A stretch of DNA of 64,000 nt from Tessaracoccus sp. MC1679 (GCF_014164775.1 NZ_JACJGB010000001.1:124001-188000), one strand, 5' to 3'. Shown: positions 25,699 through 35,509, counted from the first letter of the stretch. Notes: generated by a model from the letters alone, not told the origin. Numbers and translations are program-made.

Positions 25699-26679
25699 TC
25701 AGGTGCGGACGAGGAAGGTCACCGCGCCGGCGATCAGGGCGACGAGGCCGGCGAGCAGCAGCGCGATCGTCGTGCCGGTGCGCGCCGGGGCCGACTCCGG
25801 CCCGGGAACCTCCGCCTCGGCGCTGGCCGACGGCGACGCGGACGCCGAGGCGTCCGGCGAGGGGGATGCCGATGCCGATGGATCCACCGGGGGCGCGACC
25901 GTCGTGGTGACGTCCGACGACGGAACCTCGACCTCGCGGATCAGAGGGTTGCCGCCGACGAAGATCTGGTCATCCGGCCCCACTGCAAGCGACTCGCCCT
26001 CAGGGGCCCCGATGATGGTGTCGGTGGCCAACGGCTCCCACGTCAGCGCGTCGATGTACTCAATGCCCACGCCCGTTCGGAGCGCCAGGGTGGTGCCGTC
26101 GGAGAGGAACACCCCGTCCGTGACTCCCTCCGGAGCGTCGACGACGCGGGTCAAGGTGTTCATCTCCTGACGCGACGGTTCGAGCTCGGCGCGGTAGATG
26201 CCGGGGTCCGCCCCTGCGGTGGCGATGTAGATGCGGCCGCGGCCCGAGATCATCATGGCCTGCGCGTCGTGCGGTCCGTCCTCGTAGACGAAGTCGTAGG
26301 CGAAGTAGGTCAGCCGCGACTCGGTCAGCTCACTGAGCCGGAACACCACCACGAAGTCACGGGACGCGTCCGGATCACCGATGTCGCCCACCCACAACCG
26401 GTCTCCCCGCCAGGCGAGCGCCTGGACCGATTCAGGGTCACCCCCGAACGAGATCTCCCTGCCGTCCTCCGCGGACACGACCACCCCGTCGTCGGCCGAC
26501 GGACCGGCCAGCCACAGCGTCGACGAGCCCGAGCCGTAGGCCATGCCCACCACCGGCGTGGAACCCTCCGGCGGCTCGACGTCCTCGGCCCAGGCAGGCA
26601 GGATGGCGCCGATCACCGCGATGAGAACAAGCGCCACCAGGACGCCCGTGACGATGATGCGGCGAGTTCTCGGATTCAC
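25699..26679 (-). CDS. Membrane-anchored extracytoplasmic protein of unknown function
   Basis: A 326-residue protein not assigned to a known family. An N-terminal hydrophobic segment (residues about 8-31) ending in an AWA site looks like a signal peptide or anchor. The middle, about 32-255, has repeated strands (GSSTLWLAGPSADDG, GDRLWVGDIGDPD, GRIYIATAGADPGIY, DDQIFVGGNPL) that suggest a beta-propeller. A Ser/Ala/Pro-rich linker (about 262-300) leads to a C-terminal membrane segment and a short basic tail. The GTG start is chosen from the signal sequence position. It sits directly before nagA. A cell-surface sensor or enzyme is possible. Confidence 0.65.
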   Translation of the reverse strand: MNPRTRRIIVTGVLVALVLIAVIGAILPAWAEDVEPPEGSTPVVGMAYGSGSSTLWLAGPSADDGVVVSAEDGREISFGGDPESVQALAWRGDRLWVGDIGDPDASRDFVVVFRLSELTESRLTYFAYDFVYEDGPHDAQAMMISGRGRIYIATAGADPGIYRAELEPSRQEMNTLTRVVDAPEGVTDGVFLSDGTTLALRTGVGIEYIDALTWEPLATDTIIGAPEGESLAVGPDDQIFVGGNPLIREVEVPSSDVTTTVAPPVDPSASASPSPDASASASPSASAEAEVPGPESAPARTGTTIALLLAGLVALIAGAVTFLVRT

Positions 26680-26715
26680 TGTGCCGATGGTACGCCCACG
26701 GTTACCGTTGGATGC

Positions 26716-27336
26716 ATGCAACAGCTCGTCGCGTGCGCCATCGCCATCGACGATGTGCGCGACATCTTCGGCGCCTCCCCCGCCCTCGCCGAACGGCTTC
26801 GGGCCTCGGCGGCCGCTTACTTTGCCCGCCCCGCCCCCGCACACCGCAGCTGGCTGCGTCCCCTCCTTCGCCGCGACCCCTCCACGGCCGTCGATCCCGC
26901 CGCGCCCTCGAGCGCGGACGTGGACGCGCTGCTCGACGGCGCCTACATCGCCCCGGACCGGGTGGCCCCGTCGTGGCGGGTGCTGATCGCGTGGCTGGAG
27001 GAGTTGGCCGCCGCCACCAGGAGGGTGGTCTGGGACGAGGCCGCCTTCGAGCGCACCGAATGGAACCTCGCCCGGGCCGGGCTCAACAGCGACTACTCGC
27101 TGCGCAGCCTCGCGGACCGCGACCTGGGCATCGCCCTGCGCATCCAGCCGGGACAGGTTGCCGGCTACGCCAAGCACGTGCACGCCGTCGAGACACTGGC
27201 CGGGTTGCGCGCGGCGTTCGACCACCCCGAGCTGACCGACGAGGACCGGAGGTTCCTCACCCCCCTCATCGAGGTACTCACCGTTGCCTCAGGGCAGCCG
27301 CACCTCGACGTGGTGGTGGTGGGAACCACCGCCTAG
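26716..27336 (+). CDS. Conserved-looking protein of unknown function
   Basis: A 206-residue soluble protein that I do not recognise. It opens with QQLVACAIAIDDVRDIFGAS and contains helical, charged segments (LIAWLEELAAATRRVVWDEAAFE, then RSLADRDLGIALRIQPGQVAGYAKHVHAVETLAG) and ends in a short strand. No signal peptide or membrane segment is seen. A TACCGT box lies 7 bp before the ATG, which suggests a leaderless transcript divergent from the anchored protein gene. It converges on pyruvate carboxylase, with 9 bp between the ends. Confidence 0.65.
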   Translation: MQQLVACAIAIDDVRDIFGASPALAERLRASAAAYFARPAPAHRSWLRPLLRRDPSTAVDPAAPSSADVDALLDGAYIAPDRVAPSWRVLIAWLEELAAATRRVVWDEAAFERTEWNLARAGLNSDYSLRSLADRDLGIALRIQPGQVAGYAKHVHAVETLAGLRAAFDHPELTDEDRRFLTPLIEVLTVASGQPHLDVVVVGTTA

Positions 27337-27345
27337 CCCCGCCGA

Positions 27346-30300
27346 TCATTCGGGATCGATCACCAGCACCAGGTCGCCGCCCTCGAGCTGCGTGGTGCCG
27401 GTCAGGACGACTCGCTTGACCACGCCCGCGACGGGGGCGTTGATGGCGGCCTCCATCTTCATGGCCTCGATGGTGGCCACCTGATCCCCCACCGCGACCC
27501 TCGCGCCCTCATCGGCCGTCGGCGTGACTGCACCGCTGAACGGCGCCGCGACATGGCCCTTGTTCTTCGAATCGGCGCGCTCCGCCGTCGCCACCTCGGA
27601 CTTGATCTTCAGGTCGCGCACCCGCACCGGGCGGATCTGTCCGTTGAGCAGGCACATCACGCTCCGCTTGCCGCGCTTGTCCGGCTCCGAGATCGCCTCG
27701 ATGCCCACCAGCAGCGTGACGCCCTTCTCCAGCGTGATGGGGTACTCCTTGCCCCGCTCCATGCCGTACAGGTACGGCACGGTGGGCAGCACGGAGATGT
27801 CCCCGAAGTCCTCACGCTGCTGCTGGAACTCCTTCGTGGGGCCGGGGAACAGGAGCCGGTTGAGGGTCTCCTGACGGGTGCGGCCGGGCTGGGCGAGGAG
27901 GGCGAGGTCGTCGTCGGCCACCTCGGTCACGCGCGCTGGCGTGCGGCGGCCCTCGATTGCCTTGCTCCGGAACGGCTCGGGCCAGCCGCCGGCGGGCTCG
28001 CCCAGCTCGCCGTTGAGGAATCCGATCACCGAGTCCGGGATGTCGAAGCGTTGCGGGTCCGCCTCGAATGCGGCGGCCTCCGCGCCCACCGCCACCAGAT
28101 GCAGGGCGAGGTCTCCCACCACCTTCGACGACGGGGTGACCTTCGTGGGCCGGCCGAGGATCTTGTCGGCCGCCTCGTACATGTCCTCGATGGCCTCGAA
28201 CTTCTCCCCCAGGCCCAGCGCGATCGCCTGCTGGCGAAGGTTGGACAGCTGCCCCCCGGGGATCTCGTGGCTGTACACGCGGCCCGTCGGGGCGGGAAGC
28301 CCGGACTCGAACGGCCGGTACATCTTGCGCACCGCCTCCCAGTACGGCTCCAGGTCCAGCACAGCCTGTGGGTCCAGCTCGGACTGGCGCTCGGTCTGGT
28401 CCAGCGCCGCCACCAGTGCGGACATCGGGGGCTGCGACGTCGTCGAGCTCATCGCCGAGTTGGCCACGTCCACCGCGTCGACGCCGGCGTCGATGGCCGC
28501 CATCAGCGTGGCGAGCTGGCCGCCGGTGGTGTCGTGGGTGTGCAGGTGGACGGGCAGGTCGAACCGGTCACGCAGCGCTGTGACGAGCCGGCGGGCCGCC
28601 TCGGGACGCAGCAGGCCGGCCATGTCCTTGATGGCGATGATGTGCGCGCCGGCGTCGACGATCTGCTCGGCCAGCCGCAGGTAGTAGTCCAGCGTGTAGA
28701 TCTTCTCGGCCGGGTCCAGGAGGTTGGAGGTGTAGCAGAGCGCCACCTCCGCCACCGACGGGGTGCCGCGCACGGCCTCGATCGCCGGGCGCATCTGCTC
28801 GACGTCGTTGAGGGCGTCGAAGATCCGGAAGATGTCCACGCCCGTGGCGGCCGCCTCCGCGACGAAGGCATTGGTCACCTCCGTGGGGTACGGGGTGTAG
28901 CCGACGGTGTTGCGGCCGCGCAGCAGCATCTGCAGGTTCTGGTTGGGCATGGCCTCGCGGAGCGTGGCGAGGCGCTCCCACGGGTCCTCACCGAGGAACC
29001 GCAGCGCCACATCGTAGGTGGCCCCACCCCAGCACTCCACCGAGAACATCTGCGGCAGCAGCCGCGCCTGGGTGGGGGCGACGGCGAGCAGGTCCCGCGT
29101 GCGCACCCGGGTGGCCAGCAGCGACTGGTGGGCGTCGCGGTAGGTGGTGTCGGTGATCCGCACGGGCACCGCCTCGCGCAGTTCCCGAGCGAAGCCCTCG
29201 GCGCCCAGCGCCAGCAACCGCTGGCGGGCGCCGTCGGGCGCGGGGGTGGCGAGGTCCACCTTCGGCAGCTTCGTCAGCGGCTCGAGCGTGGTGGGCGCCT
29301 CGCCGTTGGGCCGGTTGACCGTCACCTCGGCGAGGTGCCGCAGCAGCTTCGTGGCCCGGTCCGCCGGGGTGCGCGCGTGGAGGAGATAGGGCCGCTGGTC
29401 GATGAAAGCCGTCGTGACAGCGCCCTCTGCGAAGTCCGGATCATCCAGGACGGCGCGCAGGAAGGGGATGTTGGTGGCCACGCCACGGACGCGGAACTCC
29501 GCCAGCGCCCGGCGGGCGCGCGCGACGGCCATAGGGAAGTCGCGGCCCCGGGCGGTGAGCTTGACCAGCAGCGAATCGAAGTGGGGGCTGATCTCGACAC
29601 CGGTCCCAGTGGTGCCGCCGTCGAGCCGGATGCCGGCCCCTGAAGCGGAGCGGTAGGCGGTGATGAGGCCGGTATCGGGGCGGAACGAGTTCTGCGGGTC
29701 CTCGGTGGTGATGCGGCACTGGAGCGCGGCCCCCCGGATCTGCAGCTCGTCCTGGCGTACGCCGATCTCATCCAGGGACTCGCCGGCGGCGATGCGCATC
29801 TGCGCCTGCACCAGATCGACGTCGGTGATCTCCTCGGTGACGGTGTGCTCCACCTGGATGCGTGGGTTCATCTCGATGAACACGTGACGCCCGGCGCGCT
29901 CGCCCTCGGTCTCCACGAGGAACTCGACGGTGCCGGCGCACGTGTAGTTGATGGCACGAGCGAACTTCACCGCGTCCGCAGTGAGAGCGTCGCGCAGCTC
30001 CTGCGAGATGTGGGGCGCGGGCGCGATCTCGATCACCTTCTGGTGCCGGCGCTGGATGGAGCAGTCCCGCTCGAAGAGGTGCACCACGTTGCCCTGGGTA
30101 TCTGCCAGGATCTGGACCTCGATGTGTCGCGGTGCCGCGACGGCCTGCTCGATGAAGACGGTGGCGTCTCCGAACGCGGCCTCGGCCTCGCGCATGGCCG
30201 CGCCCAGTTCGTCGGCCAGCCTGGAGGGGTCGTCCACGCGGCGCATCCCGCGGCCCCCGCCGCCGGCGACCGCCTTGACGAAGACCGGGAATCCGATCTC

Positions 30301-30747
30301 CTCGGCGGCCTTGATCAGCTCGTCGGTGTCCGTGGACGGCGGGCAGGAGGCGAGGGTGGGGACGCCCACGCGGCGCGCCTCGGTGATGGCGCGCACCTTG
30401 TTGCCGGCCAGCGTCAATACGTCGGCGGAGGGGCCGATGAACGTGATGCCGTTGGCCGCGCAGGCCGAGGCGAGGTCCGGGTTCTCCGAGAGGAAGCCGT
30501 ATCCGGGGTAGATGGCGTCCGAGCCGGACTCCTTGGCCGCGCGGATGATCTCGTCGATGTCCAGGTAGGCGCGGACCGGATGGCCCTCCTCCCCGATGAG
30601 GTAGGACTCCTGCGCCTTGATCCGGTGGTCCGCGTTGCGATCCTCGTACGGGAAGACGGCGACGGTGCGGAAGCCGAGTTCGTAGGCCGCGCGGAAGGCG
30701 CGGACGGCGATCTCGCCTCGATTGGCTACCAATACCTTCTGGAACAT
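27346..30747 (-). CDS. pyc: Pyruvate carboxylase
   Basis: A 1133-residue full-length pyruvate carboxylase. The biotin carboxylase part includes ANRGEIAVRAFRAAYELG, GYGFLSENPDLA, the ATP-grasp GGGGRGMRRV and ERDCSIQRRHQKVIEIAPAP. The carboxyltransferase part begins at DTTYRDAHQSLLATRVRT near residue 545. The C-terminal biotinyl domain has AIEAMKMEA with the biotinylated Lys near 1103. It makes oxaloacetate from pyruvate, bicarbonate and ATP. A TAGTCT box (30755-30760) sits 7 bp before the ATG, so the mRNA is probably leaderless. Confidence 0.95.
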   Translation of the reverse strand: MFQKVLVANRGEIAVRAFRAAYELGFRTVAVFPYEDRNADHRIKAQESYLIGEEGHPVRAYLDIDEIIRAAKESGSDAIYPGYGFLSENPDLASACAANGITFIGPSADVLTLAGNKVRAITEARRVGVPTLASCPPSTDTDELIKAAEEIGFPVFVKAVAGGGGRGMRRVDDPSRLADELGAAMREAEAAFGDATVFIEQAVAAPRHIEVQILADTQGNVVHLFERDCSIQRRHQKVIEIAPAPHISQELRDALTADAVKFARAINYTCAGTVEFLVETEGERAGRHVFIEMNPRIQVEHTVTEEITDVDLVQAQMRIAAGESLDEIGVRQDELQIRGAALQCRITTEDPQNSFRPDTGLITAYRSASGAGIRLDGGTTGTGVEISPHFDSLLVKLTARGRDFPMAVARARRALAEFRVRGVATNIPFLRAVLDDPDFAEGAVTTAFIDQRPYLLHARTPADRATKLLRHLAEVTVNRPNGEAPTTLEPLTKLPKVDLATPAPDGARQRLLALGAEGFARELREAVPVRITDTTYRDAHQSLLATRVRTRDLLAVAPTQARLLPQMFSVECWGGATYDVALRFLGEDPWERLATLREAMPNQNLQMLLRGRNTVGYTPYPTEVTNAFVAEAAATGVDIFRIFDALNDVEQMRPAIEAVRGTPSVAEVALCYTSNLLDPAEKIYTLDYYLRLAEQIVDAGAHIIAIKDMAGLLRPEAARRLVTALRDRFDLPVHLHTHDTTGGQLATLMAAIDAGVDAVDVANSAMSSTTSQPPMSALVAALDQTERQSELDPQAVLDLEPYWEAVRKMYRPFESGLPAPTGRVYSHEIPGGQLSNLRQQAIALGLGEKFEAIEDMYEAADKILGRPTKVTPSSKVVGDLALHLVAVGAEAAAFEADPQRFDIPDSVIGFLNGELGEPAGGWPEPFRSKAIEGRRTPARVTEVADDDLALLAQPGRTRQETLNRLLFPGPTKEFQQQREDFGDISVLPTVPYLYGMERGKEYPITLEKGVTLLVGIEAISEPDKRGKRSVMCLLNGQIRPVRVRDLKIKSEVATAERADSKNKGHVAAPFSGAVTPTADEGARVAVGDQVATIEAMKMEAAINAPVAGVVKRVVLTGTTQLEGGDLVLVIDPE

Positions 30748-30862
30748 GGGCGACAGACTACCGGCCCACGCGGACGCGACACTGACGCTTCCATCGCCAT
30801 CCGTGGTTGCTTGACGGATCCCGATGGGCTGTGTCGCGGCCGCGTGGGCCGGGAGGTTGGGC

Positions 30863-32410
30863 TCAGTTGATCAGGCCGATGAGGGCGCCTTGGATGAAGT
30901 AGATGACGAACAGCGCCGCCACCACGTACATCAGCGGGTGCACCTGCTTGGCGTGCCCCTTGACGAGCTTGATGAACACGTAGGCGAGGAAGCCGGCGCC
31001 GATGCCCGTGGTGATCGAGTAGGAGAACGGCATCAGGATGATGGTCAGGAACGCGGGGATGCCCACCTCGGCGTCGTTCCAGTCCACGTCCACCACCTGG
31101 GCGATCATGAGGAACCCGACGAAGACGAGGACCGGTGCGGCGGCCTCGGAGGGCACCATGTTGATCAGCGGCGCCAGGAAGATCGCCGCCAGGAAGGCAG
31201 CGCCGGTCACCACCGACGCGAGGCCCGTGCGGGCACCCTCGCCGACGCCAGCCGTCGACTCGATGTAGCAGGTGTTCGACGACACGGAGCCCAAGCCACC
31301 GGCCGCGGCGGCCACGGAGTCCACGAGCAGGATCTCGGTGGTGCGCGGCGGCATGCCGTGCTCGTCCAGCAGCCCACCCTCGCTGCCCACGGCCACGACG
31401 GTGCCCATGGTGTCGAAGAAGTCGGCCAGCAACAGGGAGAACACGAGGATGGCCAGCGCGAGGAAGTTGGTGATCGAGAACTCGCCCTCGGGGAAGAAGG
31501 CGCCGATCATGTCGACGCGGCCGATCAGGCCCAGGTCCGGCAGCAGGGCGAGGTTGGAGAGCTGCGGCACGTTGAGCGACCACCCGACGGGGTTGAGTCC
31601 GTCAGCGGTGAACTGCGGCCCGATCTTCGCGATGGCCTCGATGATCACCGCGGCGACCGTCGCCACGAGGATGGAGATGAGCATCGCGCCCTTGACGTTC
31701 AGCACGTGCAGCGCGATGAGCACCATGATGCCGAGGAAGAACACGGCGATGGGCCAGCCCATGAGCGAGCCGTTGATGCCTAGCTCGACGGGGGGCGCGC
31801 CGGCGGGCTTGCGCACGATGCCGGCGTTGATCAGGCCGACGAAGGCGATGAACAGGCCGATGCCGACGGAGATGGCCGTGCGCAGCGTCCGTGGGATGGC
31901 CTTGAAGACCGCCGTGCGGAAGCCGGTCAACACCAGGATGAAGATGAGGATGCCCTCCCACACCACCAGACCCATGGCCTGCGGCCAGGTCATCTGGGGC
32001 GCCAGGACGTAGGCGACCAGCGCATTGAGGCCCAGGCCGGTGGCCAGGCCCATCGGGAACCGGCCGATGACACCCATCGCGAGCGTGAGGAGGCCCGCGA
32101 TCAGCGCCGTGGCCGCCGCGACCATGCCGATCGACTGGCCGACCGCCGCGTCGTTGACCACCGTCATGGCGGCGTCGGTGAACTTCGGCTGCCCCGAGAT
32201 GAGGTTGCCGCTCTTGTCGACGGCGGTGCCGATGATGAGTGGGTTGAGGGCGATGATGTAGGCCATCGCGAAGAACGTCACCAGGCCGCCGCGGATCTCC
32301 CGACCGACGGTGGAGTGGCGCTTGGTGATCTCGAAGAATCCGTCGAGGCCGGATCGCGGGGGCTCGGTTTCTGGGTGCAGCCGTGCTGCCTTGGGAGTAT
32401 TGGTAACCAC
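30863..32410 (-). CDS. NCS2-family purine permease (AzgA-like)
   Basis: A 515-residue transporter with about 12 to 14 membrane segments. KRHSTVGREIRGGLVTFFAMAY and IIALNPLIIGTA match the AzgA/PbuG opening; GLATGLGLNALVAYV and STAGVGEGARTGLASV also fit. The family takes up hypoxanthine, guanine or adenine with protons. The GTG start follows a TACGAT-like box by 8 bp. There is no room upstream for a purine riboswitch. It stands alone between pyc and the DUF3027 gene. Confidence 0.88.
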   Translation of the reverse strand: MVTNTPKAARLHPETEPPRSGLDGFFEITKRHSTVGREIRGGLVTFFAMAYIIALNPLIIGTAVDKSGNLISGQPKFTDAAMTVVNDAAVGQSIGMVAAATALIAGLLTLAMGVIGRFPMGLATGLGLNALVAYVLAPQMTWPQAMGLVVWEGILIFILVLTGFRTAVFKAIPRTLRTAISVGIGLFIAFVGLINAGIVRKPAGAPPVELGINGSLMGWPIAVFFLGIMVLIALHVLNVKGAMLISILVATVAAVIIEAIAKIGPQFTADGLNPVGWSLNVPQLSNLALLPDLGLIGRVDMIGAFFPEGEFSITNFLALAILVFSLLLADFFDTMGTVVAVGSEGGLLDEHGMPPRTTEILLVDSVAAAAGGLGSVSSNTCYIESTAGVGEGARTGLASVVTGAAFLAAIFLAPLINMVPSEAAAPVLVFVGFLMIAQVVDVDWNDAEVGIPAFLTIILMPFSYSITTGIGAGFLAYVFIKLVKGHAKQVHPLMYVVAALFVIYFIQGALIGLIN

Positions 32411-32477
32411 GGACGGTTATCGTACGGCCTCGCGGCGCCGCGTCAGCACCAGCCCCGGGTTGTGGGCGGTGCCAGGC

Positions 32478-33248
32478 TCAGTCGAACAGGTTCTCGTCGA
32501 TGGTGATGGTGTCGAACGACGGGGCCGGCAGCTCCCTGGCGCGCTCGGCGTCCACGACGTCCGAGTGCCCTCCGCAGCCGTGCTCCAACGACACCACGTG
32601 CGCGTCCCAGGGCGAGTACTGGTTGGTGCAGGCCCCGAACAGCGTGCCCAGTGAGCCTCGGAGCGCGACGAAGTAGCCGCAGGTCATGCACGGGGCGGGC
32701 GCCTCTCGGGAGCCCTCGTCGTCGGGCCCGGGCGGGCCTTCGAGCCAGCGTTCAGCCGCCTCGTCGCGGCCGAACCTGCTGAGCACCCGCGGGCGGCCCA
32801 GGCCGAGCTCGGCCACAGTGGTGCGCAGCTGCACCCATTCGGAGGTGTCCGCGTCCGCGGGCAGGTCCGTGGCAGCGAAGCCGGGCTCGAGCCTCGGATC
32901 ATCGTCGGGGGTGGGCATCAGCGTGCCGGGGGTGATGTCCCCAGGCCCGATCCGATCGGCCCACGGCACCCACGCCGGCGCCTGGAGGGCACCGGGCAGC
33001 GGCAGCAGCACCACCTCGTTGACGGTGGCCTCCTTGGCGCGCGAGGCCCTCACAAGCGTGACCGCCCAATGCCAGTCCCGGTAGCCGGGGTGGAGGCTCT
33101 CGAACGAGTGGGTGACCACCCTGTCGCCGTCCTCCGCCAGCACGCCGAGGTGCTCGCCGACCGAGTCCCCGCCGCCCACCTCGACGGCGGCGGCGCGGGC
33201 CAGATCCACGGCCGAGGCCGCCACGACATCAAGCTTGGGCTTGGGCAT
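32478..33248 (-). CDS. DUF3027 family protein
   Basis: A 256-residue protein of the actinobacterial DUF3027 family: KLDVVAASAVDLARAAAVE at the N-terminus, VTHSFESLHPGYRDWHWAVT near residue 45, an acidic middle, and a late CMTCGYFV plus FGACTNQYSPWDAHVVSLEH with Cys residues that could bind zinc. The function is unknown. It lies 5 bp after the cold-shock gene, the usual neighbour of this family, so they are probably cotranscribed. Confidence 0.85.
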   Translation of the reverse strand: MPKPKLDVVAASAVDLARAAAVEVGGGDSVGEHLGVLAEDGDRVVTHSFESLHPGYRDWHWAVTLVRASRAKEATVNEVVLLPLPGALQAPAWVPWADRIGPGDITPGTLMPTPDDDPRLEPGFAATDLPADADTSEWVQLRTTVAELGLGRPRVLSRFGRDEAAERWLEGPPGPDDEGSREAPAPCMTCGYFVALRGSLGTLFGACTNQYSPWDAHVVSLEHGCGGHSDVVDAERARELPAPSFDTITIDENLFD

Positions 33249-33253
33249 CTGTC

Positions 33254-33637
33254 TTACAGCTCCAGTTCGTCGGCGACGCGGCGCAGCAGTTCGGCCACGC
33301 GCGTGGCGTGCTTGGTGTCCGGGTGCCTGCGATGGCGATAGTCGTTACCGATGCCGTCGAGCATCTTGATCAGGTCCTCGACGATCACCGCCATCTGCTC
33401 CGGGTCCTTGCGGGAGGCCTTGGACAGCGACGGCGGCAGCTCCAGCACCCGCAGGCTCAGCGCCTGCTCGCCCTTGCGGCCCTCGATCACGCCGAACTCG
33501 ACGCGCTGCCCCGCCTTGAGCGCCTCGACGCCGGCGGGAAGCGCATTGGAGCGCACGTAGACATCGCCGCCGTCGTCCTTGGTGATGAACCCAAAGCCCT
33601 TCTCAGCGTCGAAGAATCGCACTTTACCGGTAGGCAC
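33254..33637 (-). CDS. Cold-shock domain protein with C-terminal extension
   Basis: A 127-residue protein. The first 66 residues are a cold-shock domain with RNP1-like KGFGFIT and RNP2-like VYVRSNAL, binding single-stranded RNA or DNA. Residues 67-127 are an extra helical, charged segment (SLSKASRKDPEQMAVIVEDL and HATRVAELLRRVADELEL) absent from the usual 67-residue CspA. Its role is unknown. The GTG start follows a GAGGG site. It is followed by DUF3027 in the same operon. Confidence 0.88.
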   Translation of the reverse strand: MPTGKVRFFDAEKGFGFITKDDGGDVYVRSNALPAGVEALKAGQRVEFGVIEGRKGEQALSLRVLELPPSLSKASRKDPEQMAVIVEDLIKMLDGIGNDYRHRRHPDTKHATRVAELLRRVADELEL

Positions 33638-33721
33638 GTCGCCCTCACTTGCACTAGGAGTAGTCAGAACGCGCAGTCTATCCGCTCCGGAGCGCCGAAC
33701 CCCAATGGAGCCGCAGCCGCG

Positions 33722-34513
33722 TCAGCGCCCGCCGAGACCGGGGAGCGTGCGCTCTGTTTCGGCGATCTCCCGGAAGTACCCGGCGTTCCTCAGCCTGGAC
33801 CCAGCCGCCTCGTCGACGATAATCACCGCCCGCGGATGGAACTGCAGGATCGAGGCCGGGCAGGAGGCCGCGACGGGGCCCTCGACCATCGCCGCGACAG
33901 CTGCCGCCTTGTGCTCTCCGGTGACCACCATGAGCGCCACGCGGGCCTCCATGATGGTACCCAGGCCCTGGGTGACGCAGTGCGACGGGACCTGTTCGGT
34001 GGCGTCGAAGAAGCGGGCATTGTCGCGGCGGGTCTCGGGAGTGAGCGTCTTGATCCGCGTGCGGGAGGCGAACGACGAGAAGGGCTCGTTGAAGCCGATG
34101 TGCCCGTTGGTGCCGATGCCGAGGATCTGGACGTCGACGCCCCCGACAGCCGCGATGGCCGCGTCGTAGCGGTCCGCCGCCGCCTGCAGGTCTGTCGCGG
34201 TGCCGTCGGGCACGCTCACCCTGGCGGGGTCCATCCGCAGAGGCTCGACGACGGTGCGGGTGATCACGCTGCGGTAGCTCTCGGGGTGCCCGGGGTCGAT
34301 GCCCACGTACTCGTCCAGCGCGAACCCGAGGCCGTGCGACACGTCGAGCGTCCCGGCCTGGACGCGGCGGGCCAGCTCCTCGTAGAGGCGCAGCGGCGAG
34401 CTGCCCGTGGCCAGGCCGAGCACCGGGGTGGGGATTCCCTGCAGATACTGGGTCACCCGGTCCGCCGCCAGCTCACCCACGGCCTGCGCATCCGCGCACA
34501 GCACCACTTCCAT
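33722..34513 (-). CDS. nagB: Glucosamine-6-phosphate deaminase
   Basis: A 263-residue enzyme that turns glucosamine-6-phosphate into fructose-6-phosphate and ammonia, completing the pathway begun by NagA. Motifs are GLATGSSPLRLYEEL near residue 35, FALDEYVGIDPGHPESY near 68 with the catalytic Asp, GIGTNGHIGFNEP near 133 with the active-site His, and TQGLGTIMEA. The start at 34513 is supported by a GGAGG site; a longer frame would add 17 residues. It is not next to nagA, which lies about 8 kb away. Confidence 0.93.
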   Translation of the reverse strand: MEVVLCADAQAVGELAADRVTQYLQGIPTPVLGLATGSSPLRLYEELARRVQAGTLDVSHGLGFALDEYVGIDPGHPESYRSVITRTVVEPLRMDPARVSVPDGTATDLQAAADRYDAAIAAVGGVDVQILGIGTNGHIGFNEPFSSFASRTRIKTLTPETRRDNARFFDATEQVPSHCVTQGLGTIMEARVALMVVTGEHKAAAVAAMVEGPVAASCPASILQFHPRAVIIVDEAAGSRLRNAGYFREIAETERTLPGLGGR

Positions 34514-34687
34514 CTTCCGGACCTCCGCCTCAACCGTGCGCAGCCAGGTCTGGCAGCGCGTCACGATGACAGTAGGCCCGGGCCAGCCAGAACGCGCGTT
34601 TTCTGATCACATGAGCGGAACATGAGCATCTTGAGTGCGCAGTCGCCTGCCCGCGTCAGGTGCCGGAGGCGTCGGTAGCATGGGGGC

Positions 34688-35509
34688 ATGGCGAGTTGGA
34701 AGGACGGCGCGGCCTACGCGCCCACGGAGCGGCCCGAGGGCTTCGCCACCCCCCGCGTCGAGCCACTGCCCTCCGGGGACCAGTGGAAGTCCGCCACGCC
34801 CGGCCCGATCGCGGCGCCCTCGGGATTCGACGCGGCCCCCCAGGCTCCACTCGCACAACTGTCCAGCGGCCCGAAGCAGGCCAGGGACCCTCGGGACTCC
34901 TTCGCCGTCGCGGCGTCCGCGCTGACGCCGGGCCCGGGTGTCGCGGTGAAGCGGGACCCGCGCGACCCCATCGTCACCTCCGCACCCCAGCCCCTAGGGC
35001 GGGAATGGGCGAGCGCCATGGGGGACCAATTGCCGCCGCCCACCGGCCCAAGGCTCCCGCCGCCGGGCGAGTTGGCGCCCTCGCCGCCCCCGGCTGTTCC
35101 CCAACCCCTCGCGGAGGCGGCCCCCAGGCGCGCACAGCCACCCGCGCCATACCCGGCCCCGACGCCCACCGGCTACCCGACCCCCACTGGGTATCCGCCG
35201 CCCCCACCCGTCGGCCCGCCTCAACGCCCACTGGCCGCGCAGAAGCAGTTGGCCTTCATCGCCGGCGGGCTGTGCTTCCTCGGCTTCGTGCTGCCGTCGT
35301 TGTCGCCGTTCGTGCTGACGGCCGCCGGAGGACTCGGGATGCGCACCGAGGCGCTCACCGGCCGCGCGGGCCGCTCGGCGCTGGCGATCGGCCTGGCCAC
35401 GCTTGGCTGGCAGCTGCTCATGGACACCCTCGGCAGAGACTCGCTGGTGGGAATGCTCGCCTCGCTGGTGTTCACGATCGTGTTCGTCGTCGGCGCCCTG
35501 CGCGCCTAG
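34688..35509 (+). CDS. Proline-rich membrane protein of unknown function
   Basis: A 273-residue protein. Residues 1-180 are low-complexity and rich in Pro, Ala and Gly, with PTPTGYPTPTGYPPPPP near the end. Residues about 185-273 form three hydrophobic segments (FIAGGLCFLGFVLPSLSPFV, ALAIGLATLGWQLLM, MLASLVFTIVFVVGAL). Such tails are common in actinobacterial membrane proteins of unknown function. A TAGCAT box lies 6 bp before the ATG, so the transcript is probably leaderless. It is divergent from nagB and overlaps the NUDIX stop by 4 bp. Confidence 0.7.
   Translation: MASWKDGAAYAPTERPEGFATPRVEPLPSGDQWKSATPGPIAAPSGFDAAPQAPLAQLSSGPKQARDPRDSFAVAASALTPGPGVAVKRDPRDPIVTSAPQPLGREWASAMGDQLPPPTGPRLPPPGELAPSPPPAVPQPLAEAAPRRAQPPAPYPAPTPTGYPTPTGYPPPPPVGPPQRPLAAQKQLAFIAGGLCFLGFVLPSLSPFVLTAAGGLGMRTEALTGRAGRSALAIGLATLGWQLLMDTLGRDSLVGMLASLVFTIVFVVGALRA

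Noticed and set aside
32411-32477. Purine riboswitch before the AzgA-like permease
   Set aside because: The gap is only 67 bp and holds a promoter-like box close to the GTG.
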